Assembly (NCBI GenBank): GCA_015852425.1
Contig: JAAAIG010000505.1
Span: 1 to 27,964 of the forward strand
DNA length: 27,964 nt
Source of the DNA: Gryganskiella cystojenkinii
Taxonomy: Eukaryota > Mortierellomycota > Mortierellomycetes > Mortierellales > Mortierellaceae
Reading direction: 5' to 3'
Every line of letters starts with the position of its first letter. Within the stretch, counting starts at the first letter, position 1. The notes beneath the pieces were generated by a model. It saw only the letters and a program-made list of their open reading frames with translations, had not been told where the DNA came from and ran no database searches. This document shows, one piece after another, positions 1 to 10,191 of this stretch. The position numbers were made by a program, and so were the translations under genes.

Positions 1-314
1 TTGATTGTCTGGACGGTACCCAGGACAGAGAGAACTTTGTAAAGAGAGTTAGAGAAGATATACCATTTCCCGGTTTATGTGCATCCTTGAAGTTGTTGAC
101 CATGGGATCAACAATCTCGGAAAAAGATCAGGGACGTTTAGGCCTGATCGCGCTCACGGCGGATGAAATCAACTTTGGATTCTACTTCAAAAGGAATTTA
201 AGGAACAAGGATCGACGGCCGGTATGTTTGTTCAGCATGAAGGAGGGTGAATATGCTGTTCGAGTAAAGGATCATGTCCCTCCTCCTGAGGCGGTCAAAA
301 CTGCTACAGAGTAG
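1..314 (+). CDS. 3' end of an unidentified protein-coding gene (partial)
   Basis: The reading frame whose first full codon is base 3 is open from the window edge to a TAG at 312-314, giving about 103 C-terminal residues. The start lies outside the window. The segment is mixed hydrophilic and hydrophobic, with a stretch reading IALTADEINFGFYFKRNLRN followed by CLFSMKEGEYAVRV and a proline-rich end (VPPPEAV). I see no signal peptide, membrane segment or recognisable motif and do not recognise the family. An internal ATG at 102 could suggest a short independent ORF, but the frame is equally coding-like upstream of it, so a 3' exon is more likely. An AATAAA signal follows, and the next gene is convergent, with only 67 bases between the two stop codons. 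Confidence 0.6.
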   Translation, partial: DCLDGTQDRENFVKRVREDIPFPGLCASLKLLTMGSTISEKDQGRLGLIALTADEINFGFYFKRNLRNKDRRPVCLFSMKEGEYAVRVKDHVPPPEAVKTATE

Positions 315-345
315 ATTATCCATCCATCTTTACAAAAATTGACGT

Positions 346-351
346 AATAAA
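346..351 (+). terminator. AATAAA polyadenylation signal
   Basis: A canonical AATAAA lies 32 bases after the stop of the partial first gene, inside the short gap to the convergent arrestin gene, so the two 3'UTRs probably overlap. Confidence 0.5.
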
Positions 352-381
352 CTATTGTTTAAAAAATATCCAATAATCACT

Positions 382-2484
382 TTATGGTTCTCGTTGAGAG
401 ATTACATGGCCGCGCTTGGAGTCTGGATGTGTGGTCGAACTAACAGTATCTTCGTAGGTTGGGAGCGCCAAGGCTTCGACAAGTCTCTCGCTCAATGTAT
501 CCATTGACGCATCTTGCTGCTGCGCCTGCTGCACTTGCTGTTCATTATTATTCGCCTGCGTCGTCGTGCCGTTGTCGTTCATCTCCCTTGGGGAGGGCAA
601 AAACGAGATCGCCTCTTGTTCATATTTGATCGTATTCTCGACCGAGACCTCATCGGACGTGAACGAGGTCAAATACGAGGGTAATCCAGTCTTGTCCGAT
701 TCCGGTCCTGTTGGTAAACCATGCAAGATCACAGGTACTTGACCCAAAATCCGTTCCTTCTCGACTTCTTGTGTCAATGACATCTTGCGCCTTCTCTTTT
801 CCGTCATGGCAGGGGTGCTCGGTTCGAGATATTTGACTGTATAACGGATGAAATGTTGAATCTCAATATGAACACGACCGAATTCCTCGTCCTTGATGGT
901 CTTGTCTTCCTCGTACCGCTGGACCCGTTTCAGTTTCGAGACATGAGTATAAGTCGAAGAATTGGTGTTACCCCAACCTGCTGCGGGACCCTTACGGATC
1001 ATGGCATAACTGTTGGCACTATGCGGATCCGGAACCGAAAACGAGAATTTCTTTTCGAATCCTGCGACGACATTCTCTGGTGAGAGCTGTTGCTGTCGAG
1101 GTTCTGAGGAGGGTTCCCATAGACTGGCGTCTGCTCTCTGGGCATTCACGGCCCGTTCTCGGATCCCGATCACGTACCGTTTTCGAGAAGCGAACGGGTC
1201 GACGATCCCGGCTTTTACTGCGGCCTCAAAGACTTCCTCCTCTGCTTTCCGTTGGACGCGATAGATTGCTCTCTCCCATAAGGTGATTTGAAAACTCTTG
1301 AGTTTGATGGCCGGGTTCAAGAGTGCGATTTGGACCTTGATCTCTGGAGGGTCAGATTCCTTGAGGAGCTGTGTAAAAGGGATCGAAATAGTGGATTCGA
1401 GGTGTCGAGGGAAATGGTCATAAACTGTTACAGGGACGAGATCGTTAGCATCCTCGATCAATTCCTGGTCATAATCGTCATCTTCCATCTCGACTTGTTC
1501 CTCCTGTTCCTGCTGATTGGTGGTTGAATGGTTAGGCGCAGGCGGCGAGATGGTACGGCTGGTCGGATTGGAGACGACAGTCTCTACAGCAAGAGCCCGC
1601 TCCTCTGCTAAAACGGCGTTTTGTTGCACGTAAAGACATCGAGATCTCGGGGCACGATAGATCTTGATATTGTCAAAGACTTTGATCTCATTGCTGTTGC
1701 TGTTGGTGCTTCCCGAACTGATACTCAGTCTCGACTTCAATTTCGACATGATACTGGTGCGGTTGCTCGAGGAGGAGGTTGGGGTTACGGATGCAGAGAG
1801 AGATCCTGAAGTCGTTGTTAGCAAGGCCGAGAGTCGGTAAAACGTCCCACCCTCAGGGGTGGTAACCGAGGGTGGAGCAAGGTTTGGGACTTGAAGGATA
1901 AACGGCACTTTGAGAATCCCTGGCTGTAGGAGGAGGAAGCGTGGCTCTGAGGTCGATGCTGGGTCATGCAACAAGCCTTGCGCCACCACCTGTCCCTGTC
2001 CGTTCGATGTTAGAGGTTCGGGAAGCTGGGGTGGTTGCAGAGGCAACGACTGTGTGAGTTCCAGGTGTGGTTGAAATGTATGGGCTCGTTTACCGGCGCA
2101 GCCGACGAGGCTGAGGTGACTTGTGCCGCGAAGTTTGATAATGGCGTTGGCATGGACCTCGGTGGGTTTTGTGATCCGCAAGGTCAGAGTACCAGACAGT
2201 GGTGTGGTGTATTTGTGCGTTGGGTCATCCTCGGTGTTGATGGATTCAGTCAAGGTTGCGGGGAGAAGACTGGCAGCCGTCGGGTTGATGATGGTCGAGT
2301 AAGAAGATGTGGATAAGGAAGACGAGGGTAGCGAGGGTGTTGAGGAAAAAGAGGGTGTGGCCCTATGTTTTGCTTCAGCCAAGGCTTGAATCATTTCGTC
2401 CTGGGTAAGCGTGGGAACCAATAGACCCTCACCAGGGAGGACCAGGTAAGGGTCATCGAGAGCAAGCTTGAGATGGACAGTCAT
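382..2484 (-). CDS. Alpha-arrestin (ART-like ubiquitin-ligase adaptor)
   Basis: A single intronless frame of 700 aa. The frame stays open upstream of 2484 but lacks an ATG there, so I chose the ATG giving MTVHLKLALDD. An arrestin-N beta-sandwich region is visible (DPYLVLPGEG near residue 11, then PLSGTLTLRI and AIIKLRGT). An arrestin-C-like part follows (VPVTVYDHFPRHLESTISIP, then PEIKVQIALLNPAIKLKSF). Between them are Ser/Thr-rich and acidic inserts (MEDDDYDQELIED). Two LPxY motifs near residues 601 (LPSY) and 674 (LPTYED) resemble the (L/P)PxY sites by which fungal ARTs recruit Rsp5/NEDD4-type ligases to downregulate plasma-membrane transporters. The C-terminal region is also Gln-rich. The family role is established knowledge; the cargo cannot be told. 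The gene is divergent from the KIAA0930-like gene. Confidence 0.82.
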   Translation of the reverse strand: MTVHLKLALDDPYLVLPGEGLLVPTLTQDEMIQALAEAKHRATPSFSSTPSLPSSSLSTSSYSTIINPTAASLLPATLTESINTEDDPTHKYTTPLSGTLTLRITKPTEVHANAIIKLRGTSHLSLVGCAGKRAHTFQPHLELTQSLPLQPPQLPEPLTSNGQGQVVAQGLLHDPASTSEPRFLLLQPGILKVPFILQVPNLAPPSVTTPEGGTFYRLSALLTTTSGSLSASVTPTSSSSNRTSIMSKLKSRLSISSGSTNSNSNEIKVFDNIKIYRAPRSRCLYVQQNAVLAEERALAVETVVSNPTSRTISPPAPNHSTTNQQEQEEQVEMEDDDYDQELIEDANDLVPVTVYDHFPRHLESTISIPFTQLLKESDPPEIKVQIALLNPAIKLKSFQITLWERAIYRVQRKAEEEVFEAAVKAGIVDPFASRKRYVIGIRERAVNAQRADASLWEPSSEPRQQQLSPENVVAGFEKKFSFSVPDPHSANSYAMIRKGPAAGWGNTNSSTYTHVSKLKRVQRYEEDKTIKDEEFGRVHIEIQHFIRYTVKYLEPSTPAMTEKRRRKMSLTQEVEKERILGQVPVILHGLPTGPESDKTGLPSYLTSFTSDEVSVENTIKYEQEAISFLPSPREMNDNGTTTQANNNEQQVQQAQQQDASMDTLSERLVEALALPTYEDTVSSTTHPDSKRGHVISQREP

Positions 2485-2820
2485 GGATTTCCTGGAGCTG
2501 TGTCGTTTGATGGCCAAGGAGGAAGAAGAGCGAGAGCGAGTAAAAGGAAGAGAGTGGAGGAAAGAGAAAGAACGAAAGAGAGAAAGAAGTGTTTTTTTGT
2601 TCCAGGTCGGACAAAAAAGCTGCACCTCGTTCGGGAACTTTTAGGTCAGTCGACACCCTTCATTAAACACGAATAGTGTTCAGCGCCGTTTGTTGAAAAA
2701 TAAAGGTTGCGGCGGGGGGTTGCGCAGCGTACTTCGCCAAGCAGGGTTAAAATATTGTGGCGATCGTCATGAACGAACAATTGAGAGCCGGAGGAATGGA
2801 GATTCATTTGTTGTCAATGC

Positions 2821-2851
<31 letters not shown>

Positions 2852-3301
2852 GACATGACAGCGACGAGCGATGCAAAAAGGAATAAAGGACCAATGGAAG
2901 ATAGGAAAGAGGAACAAACATGTCTCCCACGCGTGCCTTTCGTGTGGTGTGTCCAGATAGGGATCAGCCTCGGGGAGAATGGGGGAAACCAAGAAAGGTC
3001 ACGCGTTCTCAACGCCCGACCCCTTTTCAGCTCTTGGAAAGAAAAAAGGAAGAGTGACCACCCATGGTCCCATTTCTGTTCTTTTCACCCATGGTGTTTA
3101 ATCCGTCTCCTGGTCGTTACTGATTCCTCTTTCTCCTCCTTTGCGTCTCATCTCCTTTTCATTCTTCTTTCGTCATTGGAAATAAGACAGAATTATTCCC
3201 CTCCTTACATTAATACGTTTTTTCTTTCTGCCTCTTTTTCTTTTTTGGTACATTTCTACTTCGTCATAACTTATACCCACTATCCTATCTCCGTCTTTGC
3301 C
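2485..3301. promoter_or_regulatory. Divergent intergenic region between arrestin and KIAA0930-like genes
   Basis: 817 bases separate the two start codons. The arrestin side is purine-rich on the plus strand (2520-2590), which is a pyrimidine-rich leader for the minus-strand gene. The KIAA0930 side is strongly pyrimidine-rich from about 3115 to 3300, typical of fungal 5' leaders. A GTT microsatellite sits near 2830. The frame of the plus-strand gene is also open upstream of its ATG, but that stretch encodes a low-complexity poly-Val and then a Ser/Phe-rich leader, so I treat it as noncoding. No clear TATA box is visible for either gene. Confidence 0.45.
2821..2852. repeat. GTT trinucleotide microsatellite
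   Basis: 32 bases of uninterrupted TGT/GTT repeat (about 10.5 units) in the divergent promoter region, flanked by unique sequence. It is likely length-variable between strains. Confidence 0.95.
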
Positions 3302-5639
3302 ATGTCAGACCTATTATCTATCCTGGACCGTCTTGTACAAGAGAACCTCCATGGACCTATCGACCCTTCGACACTCTCACCTTCAAGCGGTCGTCACCCA
3401 CAACAGCCTCAGCAACCTACCGAAGATATGGACGCGCATGATCCAAGGTAACGTCTACGAGTTACTGTCGGGGAGCGAGTCGCGACCTTTTTTTTTTCCC
3501 TTCTAATTTTTTTTATTATGATTATTATTATTAATATCTTCTTTTGTAGGTGGCGCCAACTTTTCAAGGAATTTTTTCTCGCAGACCATAATGACGACAG
3601 GAATGACGATCTTTTGTTCTTTGTCCAAAAGGCCGACGAAGCCGTCGAGAACGGCGGGTTGGGCGTCGATCCCGTGTTTGTCAAGCGTAAAATCAAACCC
3701 ACTAAACGACAAGGTCATCAACAACAAACACACCACCACCATCTACATCAACAACAGTACCAACAACAGTTCATCGAGGAACAGGAGCAACGGCTATTAA
3801 CACCAGCACAGGAGGCCGTCGTCCTTTGGAAGGATACCTTCTTTCTGAATGTGATTGTCCAGGTATGTAAATTGTTTTTTTGTCCACGAACTAATCAAAA
3901 AAAAAAAAAAATTGTGAATGACAGAATATAATCTTTTTTAATCAACATTTTTACTCCACGTTGAAACCATATATTAGCTGCAATGCAAACTTACAGTCGC
4001 AGTCTGCTCACGCGTCGCAGAGACGGATCCAGAAACTGGGATGGTCAAGACCAGCATGACTTGTACACGGAAACATGTCTCCAAAAGAGTCTATGCCTCT
4101 CCTACAAAATCTCGCATGGATGTCAAAGAAGAATCTGTCGAGTGTTCCTGGCCCTTGATCTATTATGTGGTCGATGACTTTGAGGACATGTTTGAACAAC
4201 TCATGGTCCGGGATAACGAGTACCTCTGTGTGGAATTGGCCGTCACTCTACCCTCGGCCACAACCTCCTCAACCTCAATCTCTTCAACGGCCGAAGCAGG
4301 GGAGGATAACGGGAGCGGTGTACCCAAGATATCCACTTCAGGATTATCCCGTCATGCAGACGCTGTTTCGAGTCCGGATGGGCTACGTGCCGGTAAACCG
4401 TTTCCCAGTGCATCATTTTCAGCTCCAGGCACTCTAGGTTCTGGCAAGATTAGTAACAAGATCACCCTGTTCCAAGGAGCGGCTGGATTCCAGAGCCTGT
4501 TGGGGATCTATCAACAAAAAGCTGCTCCCAAGATCGGCAAGAGATTATTCAAGAATCTGTTGAGTCTCCTGAGTGTACCTACAGAGTTTGTGATGATGCG
4601 AGGCCCTGGTGGTCGTGGACATGCGCAGGTAAGAAAATCAGGGAGGAGGGGGGTTATCAAAAACTAGAAAGGACCATCAACAGCTTCCTAACCTTCGCTG
4701 ACGAGTACCACTCTGGATTCATTTTTCTAGGTGGCGATCACGGCATCGAATATTGGTGATGACCCAGCTCTGGCTTACGTCGAGGATTTGCCTTCACCTC
4801 GGACCGCTAGCCAATACACGAATGGAAACGGAAACGGAAAAGGAAACGGATACAGTCCCTCATCGGCGGAGAAAAACCTGCCACCAATACCGGGTGGCGC
4901 TGCGAATGGCGACCAGATCCACCATACCATAACAGGATCGGCGGCACCTCAAACCACGTCCTCGCCTTCATTATCTGCTCAGTCGACCAAAGCAAAACTT
5001 GAAATCGTCTCGCATGCCTCTCCTTCTTCCTCCAATGCGCAACAGCAGACACCTGCCAGCTCTCCAAAACCATTCAGTTCCATCAGCTCAACAGCAAAAT
5101 CCATCTCGGCTGGATCGTTTTTCCAATCCCTTCGGCGCATCTCCTTATCGACCTTGGCTCAAGCTGGTGTCTTTGGAACCACGGCGGCGTCGGAATCCAA
5201 CAGTAGTAATGGTGGTGCTTCAACGACCAGCAGTGCAATTATCAACGCGGCTTCTTCGCCCACAACGACTACCACAGCGCATCACCCAATCCATGTCCAT
5301 GTGAACCCCTCCAGTCACTCTCTCGGTGGACCAGCCACCGCGAATTCTCCACCGACTTCACCGGTTTCTACTCCTAAGAAGCATCATACCAGCAATACCA
5401 ACCAGCCACCTTCCTCAGTTTCCTCAACCGCGGGATCAACAACTGAAAGCATCTCTGCCGGAACAAGGCAAGAGATCGAGGCGCTAGTGAAGCAACCTCA
5501 GAGTTTGAGGTGTTGCATGACCTTTGTGAACGTTCCCTGGACCGGGGTCGTAACTTTGCTCATGAATCACGCGTATAGTCTTCAACAAATCCAGGTGGCC
5601 AAGCTGGCTTCAGAAGCAGCACTACAGAGCCCTAAATGA
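3302..5639 (+). CDS. KIAA0930 homologue (DUF2045 family), function unknown
   Basis: Four exons, 3302-3447, 3550-3862, 3978-4628 and 4731-5639, joined at GT-AG borders, give 672 aa. The conserved order of the animal KIAA0930 family is recognisable: WRQLFKEFFLA plus DDLLFFVQKAD (residues about 50-75), WKDTFFLNVIVQ and CKLTVAVCSR (about 140-165), VYASPTKSRMD, IYYVVDDFEDMF and YLCVELAV, then ITLFQGAAGFQSLL, and FVMMRGPGGRGHAQ at the exon 3/4 border. Near the C-terminus LRCCMTFVNVPWTGVVTLLM matches the family's terminal block. Compared with the animal protein (roughly 400 aa) there are long inserts: a His/Gln-rich run in exon 2 and a Ser/Thr/Pro-rich region with an NGNGNGKGNG repeat in exon 4. No signal peptide or clear membrane span. 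The biochemical role of the family is not known to me. Confidence 0.85.
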
Positions 5640-5724
5640 CGACTTCAAAAACACGAATAATTTGTCTGTGATTATAAAGGAGATGGGGACGGGCTTTTGA
5701 TATATCGTATATTTTGTTCATAGT

Positions 5725-5737
5725 GGGGGGGGGGGGG
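5725..5737. repeat. Run of 13 G in a convergent intergenic gap
   Basis: A homopolymer G tract between the 3' ends of the KIAA0930-like and TMEM62-like genes. A second run of 12 G occurs at 9279-9290 inside intron 1 of the TMEM62-like gene. The length may be unstable or a sequencing artefact. Confidence 0.85.
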
Positions 5738-5916
5738 AGCTGATTCTCTTTCTAATCTAATTGACCCCACAAAGGCGAAGGGTATGTACTGTATGTGTGT
5801 ATGTATGCGTGAAATGTGTAAGCGTTACGATAAAGTAAACAAAAAGTATGCAGGGGTGTATATGTGCTGTATGGGTAGAGATTGGTTCATGAAATCCCTG
5901 CTACCAAAACTTGTTA

Positions 5917-8900
5917 TTAGTTCTTGGCGATGGGTCGTCGTCCTCGCCGTCCGTTGGACTTAGATTCGTCACCAACCGGTCCAGAGACAAACGTCTCCTC
6001 AGAGGTCACTCTTCCAATGGAGGCAGTCGTCGAGGTCGTCGTGACGGTAGTCGTGGTTGTTGAGGTCACAGGTGTCATGGCCACAAAGCTAATCTTCTCC
6101 TGTCGAACATCTTTTGTAACCACTTTCCTCATCTGCGTATCCGTATCGCCCTCGACATCAACCTCCTCAGCATTCTTTTCGCTGCGGATAAAATTATTGC
6201 CAACTCCACCAGAACGAAGAAACGACTCGCGTTCATCATCTTCGTGCTCATGCACCGTCGTTGCCTCTTCTTCTTGCGCAGCGGTCCTCAAGAGTGTATC
6301 CCGCTCGATCCTGGAACGACTCCATCCGACCATAAACATCAACCAACCGACCACGACCAACCACCATGTTCCGATACCGGTCCAGATTACACTTGGACCA
6401 TACAACTCCGCAGTCATAAGCACAGAGCAACAGCGGAAGACCCAGATACCGAAAATCAGACAACGAATGTACCATGTTCGATGGTAGGGTCTCAGTCGAT
6501 GCGCGTTCGATGGCGAGTAGAGGTAACCGGAGGGGGTGGCGCACAAGGTCAAGTAGTATAAAAAGATGACCAGATCATAAATCACAGTCCAGATCGTGCT
6601 CATCCAGGTATCTGCCATAGGGATCCAACTCCCTCCGCCGTTGTACTCTGATATTTCAGGCTGTTGACGAGAACTTCCGATAGCACCACCGGTCAAGGAT
6701 GAGAGTGCACCAGTAAGGACACTCAGGGGTCGACCGAGACGTTCCGGTCCTGCAGGATCCAAACTTGCAGATCCGAGTCCACCTCCGAGATGTCCTCCAG
6801 CGTTGGGAAGATAGATTCCCTGGAGGTAAAAGAATCCTTGACCCTGAATACCGGCTGCGGGAACGAAATGACCCCAGTAATGGGGAACAGTGACGAGCAT
6901 CAACGTAAAGATCAAAGTCGGGTAGAACAATACTGGTTGAGTCGAAAAGTGGACAAATCGGAGGACGTGCGCGTGGATTGTATGGTTCACGAATCGGTTC
7001 CAGAATCGATGGCGGGTTGAAGAAGTCGAGACGGTGGAAGAGAGTCGGTACAGATGGCGACACTTGTGATCCAACCAAGCATCGTATCCGTTCTTAAACT
7101 GATACACACTGGCTTCTCCTGCAGGTGACGAGGGCTGGGAGATTAAGGATTGATCAGCGTCATCGGTGAGATCCGTGCTCGCGCGGGCCTTGGTAATGAG
7201 TTGAGCTGGTGGCGGTGAAGTTTGAAGGTAAAGCGAGTACAACTTGGGAAAGATTAAACAAAACAAGGTGACAAAGAGATATCCCGTGATAAACAATGCC
7301 TTCAACTATCAGAAGAAGTAAGAAAAAATACATAATAGGTCGTTAAAAAATGGCATTACACATGGCACATGTTCAGCCTTGACATCTGTTCCTAAGAGGC
7401 TTACCAGCAAGGCGACATTAGCCCACATGATCCACTCTGCGAAGCCACCCTTCATTTCCGAACGCTGCCCATCGACCCTGAAGACCGTCTGACTGGTACC
7501 AATACGTCCATGACCATCCACAAACTTGATTTCCATGGTATGGTCCTGTCCATCGTTGTAAATCTGAGGGTCCCATGCCGAGACATAGAGCGGCAAGAAC
7601 TCGTTCTCATCGGTCTTGTCTTCAGCCTTTGTCCCCACGAATCGAGCTGGGTTCTTGTGGACCTTGCCATCAATCTTGATCTCAATCTTGATTTCCATCG
7701 GGTAATGATGGCCATGTTCATCCCCCTCTACTGGGAATGGCTGGTCGTCCGTCCAGGCCAAGAATCGGATATGAGTACTGGTGCCGATCCTGCCCACAGG
7801 TTCGTGTTTTGGGATCAAATAGCGGGAATCCTTGGGGTTCGAGACCACGAGAATCGGGTTTGTGGGTAAACGCGGTCCAAGTACCGGCTTGCGCTTCTTC
7901 TTTTTGTCGTTTCCTGTCGAAGACAAAGTTGACTTTTCCTGGGTACCTTCCTCTTCCTCTGGCTCGACGGGCTCCTGAGCTACTGGGGCGGCAGCACTGG
8001 CGGGTCTTTTGGGCATGATGGCTGGCGGGATGGTAGTCATGGGCTGAGAGACATCCGTGAACGAGATCATGTCATTGTCAACGACCATGATACGGTACAG
8101 TCCATTCTGTTTCATGTCTCCAACCTCTAGTTCCAAGAAATGGGTTGGTTGATAGGATTGAAGTGCGTCTCCGAGACCTATTCGGGATGACAACGATAAC
8201 GAAAAAAAGAAGACAAGTTAACACCTTGAGCGTGCACAAAACGACAGTTCATCTAAAACCTCAAAATATAATTTGCTCCGCACATACCCCACTTCAGCTT
8301 ATGCAAATGTCCACACATGTAAACACTGAACGATCTGGAAAGATCGGCAAAGCTCTCTCCCGTCGAGGATTCCCCAAACATGGTCGTTGTCACTGGGTAA
8401 TGTGAGAACTATGAAGAAACAAATGATATAATAAAGTCAGTATTCCTTTGTTGTCATATGTGATGGATCGCATTCAATAAAAAAAAGACAGCCGCCTTCC
8501 GCTCCCCATCGTACCACAAATGTATGGTTATTTCCTTGACTGAGAGCCAATTGCCTGGCCAAGTTGTCCATGTCGGGGGTCTCGAACAGGCCGAAAAAGT
8601 TGTAGGGTCGAGCAGGTCCAGGCTTAGGGCTAAAACAAAATTTGATCACAGAGAGAGAGAGTCAAAGTCAGGGACAAAAAACGCCTTGTTTTCCAGTACT
8701 TTCAATGCTGCCCAAAAAAAACCCCTCCCGACAATTGCCTTCTCGCACGTACCATGCATCAATGCCGATGAACCCATATTTGCCATAATGTGTGCTGACA
8801 TCAAACATGAACCCAGGGGTCTTGGTCGCACTCATATCTGCAAACATGTTCTCCTTGCTGTTCCAGTCCGGCACATTAAAGCAATCATGATTGCCTCGAA

Positions 8901-9788
8901 GATCATGCCAAAAAGTTCCGTTGCGTTTCATGAGGACTCCAGATTCCTCGAGGGCATCTCGATAGGTCACCCATTCGTTCATGTACTGCATCGATCCGAC
9001 CAGCTGTTTGTCCTTTGCATCAGTCAAATCTCCAGTGACCACAACAAACGAAGGTTCGACCATGGGCAAGGCCGTCGACAAGAATGTGTAGAAATTGGCA
9101 GTGCTCGCTTTCCTGAAGGAACTGATGTGCAGATCCGAGACCTATGCAGAATAATTATAAAGAGCATTGGGTCAATACCATGCGCCCAGACCTTGAAGGA
9201 CAAAAAAATAGGGGTCTTGAAAGCGGGAGGAGATTGGTAAGGAACATAAATAAAAAGGTGACAGATCACAAGAGTGGAGGGGGGGGGGGGTTGTTTCCTT
9301 CTGTCGTGCATTCAGTGCTGTTGTGGAAACAAAAGATACGCACGTGCCAAGAACAGCACTTTACAACAAAATGCAAACAGCTGCTTGGGGGGTGTTCCCT
9401 TTTGTCAAGAAGTGGATCCCTGTTTGTCTGTAAAAGCGATTCTACTGCTGCTGCTATTGTGTGCTTTCATTACCTGGACAAAGTAAAAGACGTTGTCCTT
9501 GCTGTCACCAATGACAATATCATCGTTCTCGGTTGATCCAGCCTTGCGTGTGCCCTGTGCGTTGCGATCGTTGTCGTTGTTGTTACTGCTTGCTGGTGGC
9601 CTGGATGATTCCTTGGATCGGACCATGGACTGGTTTGCAAGTCTGTCGAGGTGAATGGCGTAGAACCATGAGCCAAGGACGAGAGTAAGAAATGGCACAA
9701 AGGCCACTGCGGTCTTGACCCATGAGCGGCGTTGGACCGCTCTAGGGGAAGGAGTGGAGGACATGGTCAGGGGCTGATGCCTTGACAT
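5917..9788 (-). CDS. TMEM62-like transmembrane calcineurin-type phosphoesterase
   Basis: Six exons on the minus strand, 9788-9474, 9141-8753, 8629-8515, 8408-8288, 8177-7405 and 7305-5917, total 3102 bases or 1033 aa. An N-terminal membrane span lies at about residues 24-46. The metallophosphoesterase motifs then appear in order: SDLHIS (D108, H110), TGDLTDAK (D143), RGNHD (N189, H190), SHYPV (H276) and CGHLH (H307, H309). The splice junctions that create DACPKPGP and KWGLGDAL reproduce the TMEM62 pattern, as does GARPYNFFG-like PARPYNFFGLFE. A beta-rich segment follows the catalytic domain (HEPVGRIGTSTHIRFLAW and VDGHGRIGTSQTVFRV). After it come about five membrane segments between residue 555 and about 890, then a Thr-rich cytosolic tail. 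All metal ligands are present, so it should be active; substrate and membrane are unknown. Intron 1 is unusually long (332 bases). Confidence 0.88.
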
Positions 9789-10191
9789 TGTCGACTGTGT
9801 GATATTTTCTGTAGATGCAGACTGTGGTGTGATTGGGTCGAGTGAGGATGTTGAAGTGGAAGAGAGGGAGAGGAGGAGGAGGAGAGTGTGATTGAGGGGA
9901 AAGGGAAGAGGAATGAACGGGGAGTGAATGAATGAATGAATGAATGGAAAGGACAGCGAGTTGAAGGAATGAAAAAAGAGGTCCGAGATAGGAAAGCGTC
10001 GCAGTCGGATTCTTTTTTGGGCTTTTGGGTTCAAAATCTCGTCCAACGTGGCGCCACTGCGAGGAAGTGAATTAATTTTGTTGTGATCAGCCTTTTCTCG
10101 TCTGCATCGCCTTTTTTTCTTTTTCTTTTTCTTTCTTCTTCTTTCGTCATTGGCTCTCATTTCTCTCAATTCTATCATTTCTCATTCGAAA
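9789..10191. promoter_or_regulatory. Shared divergent promoter of TMEM62-like and PIH1-like genes
   Basis: Only 403 bases separate the two ATGs. Each side has a pyrimidine-rich leader on its own sense strand: plus 10095-10190 for PIH1, and a GGA/GAG-rich block at 9845-9915 that is pyrimidine-rich on the minus strand. A GAAT pentamer repeat lies at 9926-9945. No TATA box is evident. Confidence 0.5.
9926..9945. repeat. GAAT tetranucleotide repeat (five units)
   Basis: Five perfect GAAT units in the divergent promoter, about 140-160 bases upstream of the TMEM62-like start codon. Confidence 0.9.

Noticed and set aside
2485..2625. Upstream extension of the arrestin frame (47 codons)
   Set aside because: It starts at GTG, not ATG, and encodes a Ser/Phe/Leu-rich leader that matches the pyrimidine-rich 5'UTR style of other genes here. 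The ATG at 2484 begins the recognisable arrestin sequence.
2690..3301. Open frame upstream of the KIAA0930-like ATG
   Set aside because: It consists of a poly-Val microsatellite and low-complexity Ser/Phe leader. The conserved family sequence begins only after the ATG at 3302.
9279..9290. G-quadruplex-like poly-G run
   Set aside because: A single homopolymer run in an intron, with no set of spaced G tracts. More likely slippage or sequencing noise.
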